NCBI RefSeq assembly: GCF_015221875.1
Contig: NZ_JACYGY010000002.1
Coordinates: 1-64,000 of the forward strand
Source of the DNA: Dyadobacter subterraneus
GTDB taxonomy: Bacteria > Bacteroidota > Bacteroidia > Cytophagales > Spirosomataceae
DNA length: 64,000 bases
Direction of reading: 5' to 3'
Shown here: positions 25,825-35,153 of the stretch, one piece after another
Layout: every line of letters begins with the position of its first letter
Numbering within the stretch: position 1 is the first letter of the stretch
Program-made: the position numbers and the translations under genes
Notes under the pieces: model-generated
What the model saw: the letters and a program-made list of their open reading frames with translations, nothing else
Database searches by the model: none
Told to the model about the DNA's origin: nothing

Positions 25825-27672
25825 TTGAAGAAAATCCCTGCAAGTCAATCTTTTAAATCAACCGCCTCTTCGTCCCTATCTTTTAAAAAGCGATTTTCCG
25901 CACTACAAAATCTTCCAAGATTTTTCCGTCTCGTCTGGGAAACAAACAAATTACTGACATTAGGAAATATTTTTTTCCGGCTGATCAAATCTGCGCTTCC
26001 TTTATTGATGCTTTACATTGGTAAGGAAATCATTGATGAAGTGGTCAGGCTAATCGGAAACCGTGCTGATTCGCATAACGATCTGTGGCTGCTTGTAGGC
26101 GCAGAACTTGGACTGACTATAATTTCAGATCTGCTAAACCGCTGTATAAATTTATTTGATAGTTTACTCGGCGATCTTGTTGCAAATAAAACCTCTGTTG
26201 ATCTCGTTCATCACGCCGCAAAACTGGATTTGTACCAATTTGAAAATCCTATTTTTTATGATAAACTGGAACGTGCCCGCCGGCAAACTTCCGGAAGAAC
26301 GGTACTGCTTTCCCAAACGCTGGCGCAGATTCAGGATATATTGACATTACTTTCTTTGGGAGCCGGTTTGATCATTTTCAATCCGTGGCTGATATTAATT
26401 CTCATTATCGCCGTGATCCCTTCCTTTTTGGGAGAAACACATTTTAATGAAAAAACCTATTCGTTAACCCGCAGCTGGACACCCGAAAGACGGGAACTTG
26501 ATTATTTGCGATATCTCGGATCGAGTGCCGAAACGGCGAAGGAAGTCAAGGTTTTTGGTCTGGAAAATTATCTGGCAAAACGTTTTAAAGAATTATCGGA
26601 AGAATATTATCTGGCGAATCGTAAAATTTCGATCAGTCGGGCAAGTTGGGGATATGGTTTATCAGCCATTGGAACACTCGCTTATTATGCCGCTTACTTT
26701 TTTGTGTTGATACAAACCCTAAGCGGAATAATTACCATCGGGACTATGACTTTTCTTTCCGGTTCTTTCCAAAGAATGCACGGAATGCTTCAAAGTATCA
26801 TGAGCCGTTTTTCAGGAATTGCAGAAAACGCATTGTATCTGAAAGATCTTTTCGAGTTTTTTGAAATTGAACCGACAATTCTGGCCAATGAAAATGGCAG
26901 ATTAATTCCTCGTCCGATTCAAAAAGGAATAACTTTTGAAAATGTCAGTTTCAAATATCCTGACAACGATTTCTGGGCAATAAGGAATCTTTCTTTCACT
27001 TTGAATCCAGGCGAAAAACTGGCTCTGGTTGGAGAAAATGGTGCAGGAAAAACGACTTTGGTAAAACTTCTTGCCTGTTTATATAAACCTACAGAAGGCC
27101 GGATTTTGATTGATGGAGTTGATATTCTGGATTACCAACTGGCAGATTTACGGGCTAATATTGGAATTATTTTTCAGGATTACATCCGCTACGAAATGAC
27201 AGTTTCCGACAATATCGCTGTGGGTGATATTGAAAATATTGATGATAAGGAAGCCATTCAGATCGCCTCAGAAATGAGTATGGCAAATGAATTGATTACC
27301 CAGCTTCCTAATGGTTTTGAACAGGTTTTGGGAAAAAGATTTAAAGAAGGAACCGAACTTTCCGGCGGTCAATGGCAAAAAATCGCGTTGGCCCGCGCCT
27401 ACATGCGCGATGCGCAGCTGATTGTTTTGGATGAACCAACTTCCGCCCTTGATGCCCGTGCAGAACATCAGGTTTTCCAGCGTTTCAGTGAATTGATTCA
27501 TGGAAAAATGGCGGTGCTTATCTCCCACCGGTTTTCAACCGTCAGAATGGCGGACAGGATTTTATTTCTTGAAAAGGGAAAACTGATCGAATTCGGATCC
27601 CATGACGAATTGTTAAGTCTTGACGGAAAATATGCTGAATTATTCCAGTTACAAGCCCAGGGATATTTATGA
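25825..27672 (+). CDS. ABC transporter, fused permease and ATP-binding protein
   Basis: A half-size exporter of 615 aa that should work as a dimer in the inner membrane. The N-terminal transmembrane domain (about 50-330) is followed by the nucleotide-binding domain: Walker A GENGAGKTT (about 402-410), signature LSGGQWQKIALARA (about 511), Walker B LIVLDEPTSALD (about 532) and the H-loop ISHRFSTV. Translation appears to start at TTG (MKKIPASQS); no better ATG precedes the first helices. The substrate cannot be told, as the family includes lipid, peptide and drug exporters. Its 3' end overlaps the convergent thioesterase gene by 6 bp. Confidence 0.92.
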   Translation: MKKIPASQSFKSTASSSLSFKKRFSALQNLPRFFRLVWETNKLLTLGNIFFRLIKSALPLLMLYIGKEIIDEVVRLIGNRADSHNDLWLLVGAELGLTIISDLLNRCINLFDSLLGDLVANKTSVDLVHHAAKLDLYQFENPIFYDKLERARRQTSGRTVLLSQTLAQIQDILTLLSLGAGLIIFNPWLILILIIAVIPSFLGETHFNEKTYSLTRSWTPERRELDYLRYLGSSAETAKEVKVFGLENYLAKRFKELSEEYYLANRKISISRASWGYGLSAIGTLAYYAAYFFVLIQTLSGIITIGTMTFLSGSFQRMHGMLQSIMSRFSGIAENALYLKDLFEFFEIEPTILANENGRLIPRPIQKGITFENVSFKYPDNDFWAIRNLSFTLNPGEKLALVGENGAGKTTLVKLLACLYKPTEGRILIDGVDILDYQLADLRANIGIIFQDYIRYEMTVSDNIAVGDIENIDDKEAIQIASEMSMANELITQLPNGFEQVLGKRFKEGTELSGGQWQKIALARAYMRDAQLIVLDEPTSALDARAEHQVFQRFSELIHGKMAVLISHRFSTVRMADRILFLEKGKLIEFGSHDELLSLDGKYAELFQLQAQGYL

Positions 27673-28143
27673 GATCGGTGGAATTTTTAGTCCTGTTTGA
27701 AGAAGATTACTTGTACATTTTGCAATAATCACCCCTTCCGCACTCACAATATTTCCCTCCACATGCACAATATTTTTGCCGGCGCGAATTACATTTCCAC
27801 TGGCAAAAATAGTTTCTCCAACTCTTGCAGCATTCAAAAAATCGCAATTCAGATTTACAGAAACAAAAGCAAATTCTCTTCCCAAAGCATATACCATCGT
27901 CCCGACAACTTCATCCAGAATCGTTGCCGCAATGCCTCCATGCAAAATCCCCATCGGATTTGACATATCTTTTCTGACCACAAACTCTACTTTCATACTT
28001 CCTTCCTGAATATCCAGCAGCGTTCCGTTTAGCCACCTTCCTACCGGCGAATGACTTTCTTCCATCCGTTTACCGATAAAAGTCTGCATATATTTCAGAC
28101 GTAATTTGTCGTCGATCTGATCAGGCTTCAAAGATTCATTCAT
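27667..28143 (-). CDS. PaaI-like acyl-CoA thioesterase (hotdog fold)
   Basis: A 158-aa single-domain hotdog thioesterase, probably cytoplasmic. The core motif GILHGGIAATILDEVVG holds the HGG oxyanion turn and the catalytic Asp/Glu of the PaaI group. A second block (VSVNLNCDFLNAARVGETIFASG) matches the family's sheet. It likely hydrolyses an acyl-CoA or aryl-CoA. There is no neighbour in a linked pathway: it is convergent with the ABC exporter and divergent from the ComA-like gene. Confidence 0.88.
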   Translation of the reverse strand: MNESLKPDQIDDKLRLKYMQTFIGKRMEESHSPVGRWLNGTLLDIQEGSMKVEFVVRKDMSNPMGILHGGIAATILDEVVGTMVYALGREFAFVSVNLNCDFLNAARVGETIFASGNVIRAGKNIVHVEGNIVSAEGVIIAKCTSNLLQTGLKIPPIS

Positions 28144-28200
28144 TTTATTTAATCATTAAGAAAAGTAAATATACAGCGGTATATAATTGGAAAATAGTAA

Positions 28201-28225
28201 TTAACACAGATTTACGCAGAGAAGC
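28201..28225. repeat. Half-copy of a CGCAGAG-type intergenic repeat
   Basis: TTAACACAGATTTACGCAGA continues as gaag. It resembles one arm of the TTAA-bounded CGCAGAG element at 58451-58541. No matching second arm is found nearby, so it looks like a decayed copy. Confidence 0.4.
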
Positions 28226-28246
28226 ATGTCAATACTATGGATTTTA

Positions 28247-28278
28247 TTGCTACGTATCAAAGGTAATTGCTACCTTTG
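28247..28278 (+). promoter_or_regulatory. Promoter of the ComA-like gene
   Basis: TTG (28247-28249), 21-nt spacer, TACCTTTG (28271-28278). The -7 box overlaps the upstream in-frame TTG codon at 28267, which shows that the real start is the ATG at 28315. Confidence 0.75.
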
Positions 28279-28314
28279 CCCGAGTTTTTCGAAGACTTAA
28301 AAGAGTATCCAAAT

Positions 28315-29109
28315 ATGAATTTTACGTTATCACAAATTCCTTCCCGTTCTGAAAAGCCTCGTGAAAAGGGAATTACGATGGTTATGGATAAAGGGCTTAG
28401 TATCAGGGAAACCGAAGATATGATTTCCAGCGCCTCCGGATTTATAGATATCGTAAAGCTGGGATGGGCCACTTCCTATGTTACATCAAATCTGAATGAA
28501 AAACTGGCGGTATATAAAAATGCCGGTATCCCAGTTTATTTCGGCGGAACCTTATTTGAAGCCTTTGTAGTAAGAAATCAGTTTGACGATTACCGCAAAC
28601 TTCTGGATAAATATGATCTGAAATATGCCGAAGTTTCCGACGGATCTGTGGAAATGGCGCAGGATGTAAAATGTGAATATATCCGTAAACTTGCTCAGCA
28701 AGTGACTGTTCTGTCGGAAGTTGGATCAAAAGATGAAAACAAAATAATTCCTCCTTATAAATGGATACAGCTGATCAATTCTGAATTGGAAGCTGGTGCC
28801 TGGAAAGTAATCGGAGAAGCAAGAGAATCCGGAAATGTTGGACTTTTCAGAGCCAGCGGAGAAGTTCGTCAGGGTTTGGTAGAGGAAATATTAACCCAGG
28901 TTCCTTTTGAAAAAATGCTTTGGGAAGCACCCCAGAAATCACAGCAGGTTTGGTTTGTCAAGCTTTTAGGCGCAAACGTAAATCTTGGAAATATCGCACC
29001 AAGCGAGCTTATTCCATTAGAAACGATTCGTTTGGGATTACGCGGCGATACTTTTAACCATTTCCTGAATGCAAAAACAAAAAAGGAATGGAAAATTGAT
29101 TCGAAATAA
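28315..29109 (+). CDS. comA: Phosphosulfolactate synthase (ComA family)
   Basis: Adds sulfite to phosphoenolpyruvate to form (2R)-phospho-3-sulfolactate, the first step of coenzyme M synthesis in archaea. The 264-aa TIM-barrel protein shows SEKPREKGITMVMDKGLS, DIVKLGWATSYV, IPVYFGGTLFEAFVVR and EVSDGSVEM blocks typical of ComA. Bacteroidota do not make coenzyme M. The product may instead feed sulfonated compounds such as sulfolactate, or cysteate for sulfonolipids; this is inference. No comB/comC partner is adjacent. dedA follows after 52 bp in the same direction. The start is set by the overlapping promoter. Confidence 0.88.
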   Translation: MNFTLSQIPSRSEKPREKGITMVMDKGLSIRETEDMISSASGFIDIVKLGWATSYVTSNLNEKLAVYKNAGIPVYFGGTLFEAFVVRNQFDDYRKLLDKYDLKYAEVSDGSVEMAQDVKCEYIRKLAQQVTVLSEVGSKDENKIIPPYKWIQLINSELEAGAWKVIGEARESGNVGLFRASGEVRQGLVEEILTQVPFEKMLWEAPQKSQQVWFVKLLGANVNLGNIAPSELIPLETIRLGLRGDTFNHFLNAKTKKEWKIDSK

Positions 29110-29161
29110 CTGTTTTAACTCATCTTTCATCTCATAACATAATTGCTCAAACTTTAAAGCC

Positions 29162-29818
29162 ATGGAATTATTAAAGCAGTTTATTGACTTCTTCCTTCAC
29201 CTGGATAAGCATTTGTTTGATATCGTACAGCAGTATGGTACACTTACCTATGTAATTCTTTTCCTGATCGTCTTTACAGAAACCGGTTTGGTGATCATGC
29301 CGCTGCTACCTGGCGATTCATTGCTTTTCGCGGCAGGTGCAATTGCTGCTAATGAAGGAACTGGACTTAATGTTTGGCTTATCATTTTAGTCCTGATTAT
29401 TGCTGCTCTTCTCGGAGACAACGTGAATTATTTCATGGGGAAAAAGTTTGGCGGAGAAATTAAAAAGCGGGAACGGATTCTGTTCCTGAAAAGAGAATAT
29501 CTTGAAAAAACAGAAGCATACTATGCAAAACATGGTGGCAGCACCGTGATTATGGCTCGCTTTATTCCAATCGTGCGTACAGTTGCACCGTTTGTAGCAG
29601 GTGCAGGAAGTATGAATTATTCAAAATACATAGTCTATTGCATACTTGGAGCTCTTTTATGGGTGCCGGCACTTACTTTATTAGGATTTTTCTTTGGGAA
29701 TCAGGAGTTTGTTAAGAAAAATTTCGAGTTGGTTATTTTCGCCATCATCGGTTTTTCAGTGCTTCCGATGATATTTCAGTTTCTTAAAAGCAAAATGGTA
29801 AAACCGAAAACAGCGTAA
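29162..29818 (+). CDS. DedA family membrane protein
   Basis: Inner-membrane protein of the DedA/VTT (SNARE-associated) superfamily, members of which flip phospholipids or undecaprenyl phosphate and support envelope homeostasis. The 218-aa protein has the DedA signature (FTETGLVIMPLLPGDSLLFAAG, then GDNVNYFMGKKFG, and FIPIVRTVAPFVAGAGSM with the conserved Arg). About five hydrophobic segments are present. It could be co-transcribed with the ComA-like gene, and a terminator follows at 29873. Confidence 0.92.
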   Translation: MELLKQFIDFFLHLDKHLFDIVQQYGTLTYVILFLIVFTETGLVIMPLLPGDSLLFAAGAIAANEGTGLNVWLIILVLIIAALLGDNVNYFMGKKFGGEIKKRERILFLKREYLEKTEAYYAKHGGSTVIMARFIPIVRTVAPFVAGAGSMNYSKYIVYCILGALLWVPALTLLGFFFGNQEFVKKNFELVIFAIIGFSVLPMIFQFLKSKMVKPKTA

Positions 29819-29872
29819 AAAATACTTCGGCTTTCGGCGATCGGCTGTCAGCTTGATTACAGAAAATTCAAC

Positions 29873-29906
29873 TAGACCTTCCAATGATTCGGGAGGTCTT
29901 TTTTTG
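29873..29906 (+). terminator. Terminator after dedA
   Basis: Stem AGACCTTCC (29874-29882) with GGGAGGTCT (29891-29899), including one G-U pair, then a run of T. The 50 bp before it hold an iterated word (CGGCTTTCGGCGATCGGCT), nearly repeated at about 49459-49484. Confidence 0.85.
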
Positions 29907-30015
29907 TATCAAGATTAATACTTCTATTAATAAATTCAGAAACTTTCCCCGACTTCAAAAAATAATTTAAAAAAATGGTAAAACTCGTTAGGGGTTTTTG
30001 ACCTTTGTTTGACCT

Positions 30016-30023
30016 TACCTTTG
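30016..30023 (+). promoter_or_regulatory. Promoter -7 box of the ECF sigma operon
   Basis: TACCTTTG is a perfect TAnnTTTG box, 22 bp before the sigma-factor ATG. The best TTG (29998-30000) is only 15 nt upstream, within the stretch GTTAGGGGTTTTTG, a motif I recall before other Bacteroidota FecI-type genes. That region may bind a regulator or a non-housekeeping sigma. Confidence 0.5.
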
Positions 30024-30045
30024 TATTCCTGTAAACGGAAACTTG

Positions 30046-30600
30046 ATGAGCCCAATTTTAACTGATGAACAGCTGGTTATGAAACTCAGTGAAGGCAACA
30101 AAATTGCCTTTGGGGAGATTTATGACCGGTATTGGTACAAGTTATTTTGTATCGCTTATCATCAGATCGGCACCAAGGAAGAAGCGGAAGAGCTTGTTCA
30201 TGATTTATTTGAAAGCCTCTGGAATCGTCGGGAACAAAGTAATATCAGGCATTTGAATTCGTACCTGATTATTTCGATGAAAAATTTGATCACCAATTTC
30301 ATCAAATCAAAAATAACCTGGCGGAAGTATAAGGAATACGTCATTTTACAAAAGATGCATGAAAATGCTTTAACCGAAAATCCTGCTGAATTCACAGACC
30401 TTTCACAGGCGCTTGACAACGCTCTGAAAAAGCTTCCGGAAAAAACGAGCAGAATTTTCCAGCTAAGCCGGTTTGAAAATCAATCTGTAAAGGAAATCGC
30501 GAAAGAATTGAATTTGTCAGAAAAAGCGGTTGAATACCATATTACCAAATCGCTAAAAGTTTTAAAAGATCATCTCTGGATCTATCACACACAAAATTGA
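30046..30600 (+). CDS. RNA polymerase ECF sigma factor, FecI/Bacteroidota type
   Basis: An extracytoplasmic-function sigma factor of 184 aa that should direct transcription of the SusC/SusD genes that follow. Region 2 (AFGEIYDRYWYKLFCIAYH, EAEELVHDLFESLWNRRE) and region 4 (LPEKTSRIFQLSRFENQSVKEIAKELNLSEKAVEYHITKSL, a helix-turn-helix) are complete. Start at ATG 30046 (MSPILTDEQ) is preferred over an in-frame TTG one codon earlier. The gene is followed after 22 bp by its anti-sigma factor, the usual cell-surface signalling order. Confidence 0.94.
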   Translation: MSPILTDEQLVMKLSEGNKIAFGEIYDRYWYKLFCIAYHQIGTKEEAEELVHDLFESLWNRREQSNIRHLNSYLIISMKNLITNFIKSKITWRKYKEYVILQKMHENALTENPAEFTDLSQALDNALKKLPEKTSRIFQLSRFENQSVKEIAKELNLSEKAVEYHITKSLKVLKDHLWIYHTQN

Positions 30601-30622
30601 AACAAGACACCAGAATAGAAAA

Positions 30623-31624
30623 ATGAATCAATTCGATTTTGATATAGTATTACAAAAATACCTGTCCGGTGAACAATCACCGGATGAGGAGAAGTTTATA
30701 AGCGAATATCTGGAAAATAATCCCTTCAACGAATCGCCGGTTTTTGAAGCCGAAAAAGAAAAAATCGGAAAAAGGATTAAGCAAAAATTATATTCCGAAA
30801 CGATTCGGGAACCAGTTTACATTCGTTTTTTGCCGTGGATAAAAGGAATTGCTGCATCGGTCCTGATTATTCTGGGAAGCTGGATCTTTTTGAAAAAATC
30901 GGAATATGCAGATGTTTTGAAACTTGAAACATTGGGAAATCAGGGCGTCGTTGAAATAAAAAACACTTCAAAAAAACCACAAAGGGTTTATCTGGAAGAT
31001 GGCAGCGTTGTCATTTTAAAAGAGAAAAGCAGTATCAGTTTCCCTGAACATTTTGGTGCCGAACGCAGACTGGTTTATCTGCACGGTGAAGCTTTTTTTC
31101 AGGTGAAAAGAAACCCTGCGAAGCCTTTTGTCGTATCTACTGAAAATCTTGCAACACAGGTTTTAGGAACCAGTTTTACGATTAAATCTTATGATGATGC
31201 GCGTTCCATTGAAGTTTTGGTAGCAACAGGCCGCGTTTCCGTGTACGAAGTAGCCGAAAAATCTTCTTCCAATAGCAACGGAGTAATCCTGACCAGAAAT
31301 CAGAAAATCACTTTTGATAAAAAATCTAAAAAAATGGAACTGGCTATTGTTGAAAATCCGGTAATAAACCGCGCTGAAATAAAAGTCGCCTATGGTTTTA
31401 CGTTTTTGGAAACGCCGGTTAAGGAAGCTTTCTCACTGCTTGAAAAAGCTTACGGAATCGATATCGTCATTGAAAATGATGCCGTTGAAGCCTGCAAGTT
31501 TACCGGAGATCTGACGGATCTTTCGTTGTTTGATCAGCTTGACCTGATCTGTAAATCGCTTAATGCGACTTACGAAAGAAGAGGAACATCGCTTTTTGTC
31601 CGTGGAGAAGGTTGCTCGAAATAA
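30623..31624 (+). CDS. FecR family anti-sigma factor
   Basis: Inner-membrane anti-sigma protein of 333 aa. The N-terminal cytoplasmic part (about 1-70) should hold the ECF sigma factor. One membrane span lies at about 72-90, and the periplasmic FecR domain follows (RVYLEDGSVVILKEKSSISFP, HGEAFFQVKRNPAKPFVVST). A C-terminal DUF4974/STN-like part (GFTFLETPVKEAFSLLEKAYGIDIV) should contact the STN domain of the SusC encoded next. This completes a signal route from the outer membrane to transcription. Confidence 0.94.
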   Translation: MNQFDFDIVLQKYLSGEQSPDEEKFISEYLENNPFNESPVFEAEKEKIGKRIKQKLYSETIREPVYIRFLPWIKGIAASVLIILGSWIFLKKSEYADVLKLETLGNQGVVEIKNTSKKPQRVYLEDGSVVILKEKSSISFPEHFGAERRLVYLHGEAFFQVKRNPAKPFVVSTENLATQVLGTSFTIKSYDDARSIEVLVATGRVSVYEVAEKSSSNSNGVILTRNQKITFDKKSKKMELAIVENPVINRAEIKVAYGFTFLETPVKEAFSLLEKAYGIDIVIENDAVEACKFTGDLTDLSLFDQLDLICKSLNATYERRGTSLFVRGEGCSK

Positions 31625-31692
31625 CTGACAATCAATCCAACATTAGAAAATTTACATTTTGAATATCAATAGCCCAGAAAATCAATTAACCT

Positions 31693-34600
31693 ATGAATAG
31701 AAAAATACCTCGTGAACGTGTTTTTTACAGAGTAGCCAATGCTACTATTAAACAACTATTGATCTTCATTTTATGCTGTGGCATTTCCACAGCGCACACG
31801 CTGCGTGGACAGGAACTTTTAAACAAGGAAATTTCGCTAAAAGTGGAATCTCTTGAAATCAAAAAGATCCTGAATCTGATTGAAAAACAGGCTGATGTGA
31901 AATTTGTTTATAGCACCAACAGCATTCAGGGAATACAAAATACTTCGTTAAAAGAATTAAAAGGTCCGTTGAACAAAGTGCTGGACCAGATTCTTGCGCC
32001 GATCAATGTATCATATGAAGTAGTTGGAAATACCCGGATTTTGCTTCGCAAGAAAGCTTCCGGCACCGCCATACAATCACAAGGAATCATTTTCCCAAAC
32101 CAACTGATTGAACGTAAAGTATCCGGAAAAGTGGTCGATGAAAAAGGTGAAGGTTTGCCCGGCGTGAACGTTTTGGTTGTTGGCAGTCAGACCGGAACTT
32201 CTACCAATGAAAAAGGTGAATATCAGTTAACTGTTGGCGATGCCGCTGTAACATTGAAATTTTCTTTTATCGGTTATGTGAGCCAGGAAGTGGTTTCTGA
32301 TAACAACAATACCGTTAATATTTCGCTTGCTCCAGACGTCAGCGCGCTGAAAGAAGTTCTGGTTGTAGGTTACGGTACGCAGGAAAAGAAAGATGTTACC
32401 GGTGCGGTTTCTTCTATTAAAGGTGCAGATTTTCAGAATTTGCCATCAGGTGGAGCACAGCAGGCACTTCAGGGAAGAGCGGCCGGGGTTAACATTGTCA
32501 GAAATGGTGGTGCGCCAGGTGATGCCGGTTCAATTCAGATTCGTGGTTTTGGTACCGTTAACAACTCAACACCTCTGGTTGTCATCGATGGTGTACCGTC
32601 AGGAACCATGAATGACGTCAACCCAAATGATATTGAATCGATTGAAATTTTAAAAGATGCTTCTGCCTCAGCCATTTACGGTACACGTGCTGCAAATGGT
32701 GTAATCATAATCACAACAAAACGTGGTAAATTTGACAATCCGATTAACCTAACCGTTAACGGATACGTCGGTGTTACAAATCGTATCAAAACGATTGACG
32801 TACTGGACGCTCCTACTTTGGCTTCGTTAAAAAGAGAAGCTTACACAAATGACGGTTTGCCAGTTCCTGCGATTTGGAATGATGCACAATATCAAACGCA
32901 GCTTACAAACTGGCAGGACGAATTGTTGAAACAAGGCGTTACGCAAAATTATGATGCTTCATTAAGAGGTGGCGGAAAGTTTTCTTCGTTCTCAATCTCG
33001 GGAGGATATTATAATGAAAAAGGGATTATTGGAAAGTCTAATTACAAACGACTTACTTTTCGTATAAATTCGGACCATAAAATCGGTTCAAGAATCAAAA
33101 TCGGACAGAATTTCCAGTTTACCAATACGCACAGCAACGCACCGGATACACAGTCTTCACAAACCGGTTTGCTGTGGAGCGCGATTCGTTTCCATCCCGG
33201 ACTTCCTGTTAGAAATGCTGACGGCTCGTACAGCTCAACACAGGGAATTGGTGCTTTTGGAGATATAAACAACCCGGTTTTTACTGTTGACACACAAGAT
33301 AAGGACGCAGCCCGTAACCGTTTTCTGGGAAATGTAACGGGAGAATTGGAAATTATTGAAGGTCTGAAACTTCGTGCAAACCTGGCCATGGATGCAACAT
33401 TTTCCGACAATTACAATTTTGAAATCAAAATCAATGACCAGTTCAGAACAAATTCTTACAATCAGCTGACCCTGAATCATGATAAAAACTGGTCTTTTTT
33501 GCAGGAATATTTTCTTTCTTACGACAAAAAATTTGGTCAGCATTCTTTGAATTTTGTGGGCGGTTATACTTCTCAGACTTTCAACGATATTTATTCAAAC
33601 CAGCGCGGACGTGATTTCGCAAGTGAAGATCCTTCACTTCGTTATATGCAGTATGCCGGAACAATCGTTTCCATTGCCCAGTCGGATGGAGGAAATGGAA
33701 GTCGCAGTTATGATGCGCTTCAATCGTATTTTGCCCGCGCCAATTATTCTTTCATGGATCGTTATTTGTTGACAGCGACGGTCCGTGCTGATGGTTCGTC
33801 CAAATTTGCTCCTGGAAATCGCTGGGGTTATTTTCCTGCATTTTCTGCGGGATGGCGAATTTCGGAAGAATCGTTTTTCAAGGATGCATTGCCGATGTTC
33901 AGCAATTTCAAGCTGACTGGTGGCTGGGGACAATTGGGTAACCAAAACGTAGCATCCCTGCAATATCTGGCTTTGATCAATTCATCATACCGCTATGCAT
34001 TTGGAAATGGCGGCGTTCAGAATTATATCTCGGGAGCTGCACAAAGTCGACTGGCGAATACCCACATCGGCTGGGAAACTGCTGAAATGAGCAACTTCGG
34101 GTTGGAAGCAGGTTTATTGAAAAACAGTCTTTACTTCTCTGCAAATTATTTCATCAAGGATACCAAAAATATGCTTTTGGCTCCACCTTCGATTGGAACA
34201 ATCGGAACGGCTACTATTCCTGATCAAAATATCGGTCAGCTAAGAAACAAAGGTTTGGAGATTGAAGCGTCTTACCGTCATTCAATTGGCGACCTTACTT
34301 TTAATGTAAGTGGTAATGCAACTTTTATCAAAAACAAAATCACAAAACTGGCTACGCCGGGAGGATTTCTTGCTACGCAATTGTACGGAAGAGGTCAGCA
34401 GGAAATTGTTCGTACTTATGAAGGACAGCCTTACGGTACTTTTTACGGATATAAAACAAACGGAATTTATCAAAACCAGAGTCAGATCGATGCTGATGCA
34501 AATATTGCAAACGATTCACGTAAAACAGACGGGCAGATTAAACCAGGAGATGTTAAATTCCTTGACTTAAATAAAGATGGTATAATCGACGATTCGGATA

Positions 34601-35115
34601 GAACGATTATTGGAAGTCCTCAGCCAAAAATCAATTATGGTTTTTCTGCCGGTGCCAATTACAAAGGCTTTGATCTGAATTTGTTTTTTGTTGGTGTTGG
34701 AGGAAATAAAATTTACAATGCTGACCGTATGCAGGGTCTTGATGCAAGTTATTCTTTCAACTTATATGCGGAAGAACAAAATCGCTGGCATGGAGAAGGA
34801 ACGAGCAATACGGTTCCTCGTGTAACTATTGACAATGCAAACCGTAACTACCGGCCATCTGATTTATTTATAGAAAAAGGTGATTTTCTACGTTTGAAAA
34901 ATATGACATTGGGGTATACAGTTCCAAAAACGGTGATCAGCAAATTGAAAATGTCGCAAGCGAGATTTTATGTTTCGGGCCAAAACATTATTACGTTCAC
35001 CAAATATTCCGGTCTGAATCCAGAGTTGGGTTATGTAAACGGACAGCTGAATGTGGATTACGCGCAGTATCCGTTGGCACGTACATGGACTATCGGAGCA
35101 ACTTTATCATTCTAA
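31693..35115 (+). CDS. SusC/RagA family transporter with STN signalling domain (pair 2)
   Basis: TonB-dependent outer-membrane importer of 1140 aa. Its long N-terminus (signal about 1-40) carries an STN domain (about 47-120, SLKVESLEIKKILNLIEKQA) that signals to FecR. A carboxypeptidase-regulatory-like domain (KVSGKVVDEKGEGLPGVNVL), the box LKEVLVVGYGTQ, a plug with AIYGTRAANGVIIITTKRG and the barrel ending ...WTIGATLSF follow. SusD lies 38 bp downstream. Unlike SusC 1, this one is regulated through the sigma/anti-sigma pair. The substrate is unknown. Confidence 0.96.
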   Translation: MNRKIPRERVFYRVANATIKQLLIFILCCGISTAHTLRGQELLNKEISLKVESLEIKKILNLIEKQADVKFVYSTNSIQGIQNTSLKELKGPLNKVLDQILAPINVSYEVVGNTRILLRKKASGTAIQSQGIIFPNQLIERKVSGKVVDEKGEGLPGVNVLVVGSQTGTSTNEKGEYQLTVGDAAVTLKFSFIGYVSQEVVSDNNNTVNISLAPDVSALKEVLVVGYGTQEKKDVTGAVSSIKGADFQNLPSGGAQQALQGRAAGVNIVRNGGAPGDAGSIQIRGFGTVNNSTPLVVIDGVPSGTMNDVNPNDIESIEILKDASASAIYGTRAANGVIIITTKRGKFDNPINLTVNGYVGVTNRIKTIDVLDAPTLASLKREAYTNDGLPVPAIWNDAQYQTQLTNWQDELLKQGVTQNYDASLRGGGKFSSFSISGGYYNEKGIIGKSNYKRLTFRINSDHKIGSRIKIGQNFQFTNTHSNAPDTQSSQTGLLWSAIRFHPGLPVRNADGSYSSTQGIGAFGDINNPVFTVDTQDKDAARNRFLGNVTGELEIIEGLKLRANLAMDATFSDNYNFEIKINDQFRTNSYNQLTLNHDKNWSFLQEYFLSYDKKFGQHSLNFVGGYTSQTFNDIYSNQRGRDFASEDPSLRYMQYAGTIVSIAQSDGGNGSRSYDALQSYFARANYSFMDRYLLTATVRADGSSKFAPGNRWGYFPAFSAGWRISEESFFKDALPMFSNFKLTGGWGQLGNQNVASLQYLALINSSYRYAFGNGGVQNYISGAAQSRLANTHIGWETAEMSNFGLEAGLLKNSLYFSANYFIKDTKNMLLAPPSIGTIGTATIPDQNIGQLRNKGLEIEASYRHSIGDLTFNVSGNATFIKNKITKLATPGGFLATQLYGRGQQEIVRTYEGQPYGTFYGYKTNGIYQNQSQIDADANIANDSRKTDGQIKPGDVKFLDLNKDGIIDDSDRTIIGSPQPKINYGFSAGANYKGFDLNLFFVGVGGNKIYNADRMQGLDASYSFNLYAEEQNRWHGEGTSNTVPRVTIDNANRNYRPSDLFIEKGDFLRLKNMTLGYTVPKTVISKLKMSQARFYVSGQNIITFTKYSGLNPELGYVNGQLNVDYAQYPLARTWTIGATLSF

Positions 35116-35153
35116 TCTAAACGTTCAGATCTATCCCAGCCGAATTTAATCCT

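Noticed and set aside
28267..28314. Longer ComA-like start at TTG 28267
   Set aside because: The first codons lie within a TTG-N21-TACCTTTG promoter, so they are not in the mRNA.
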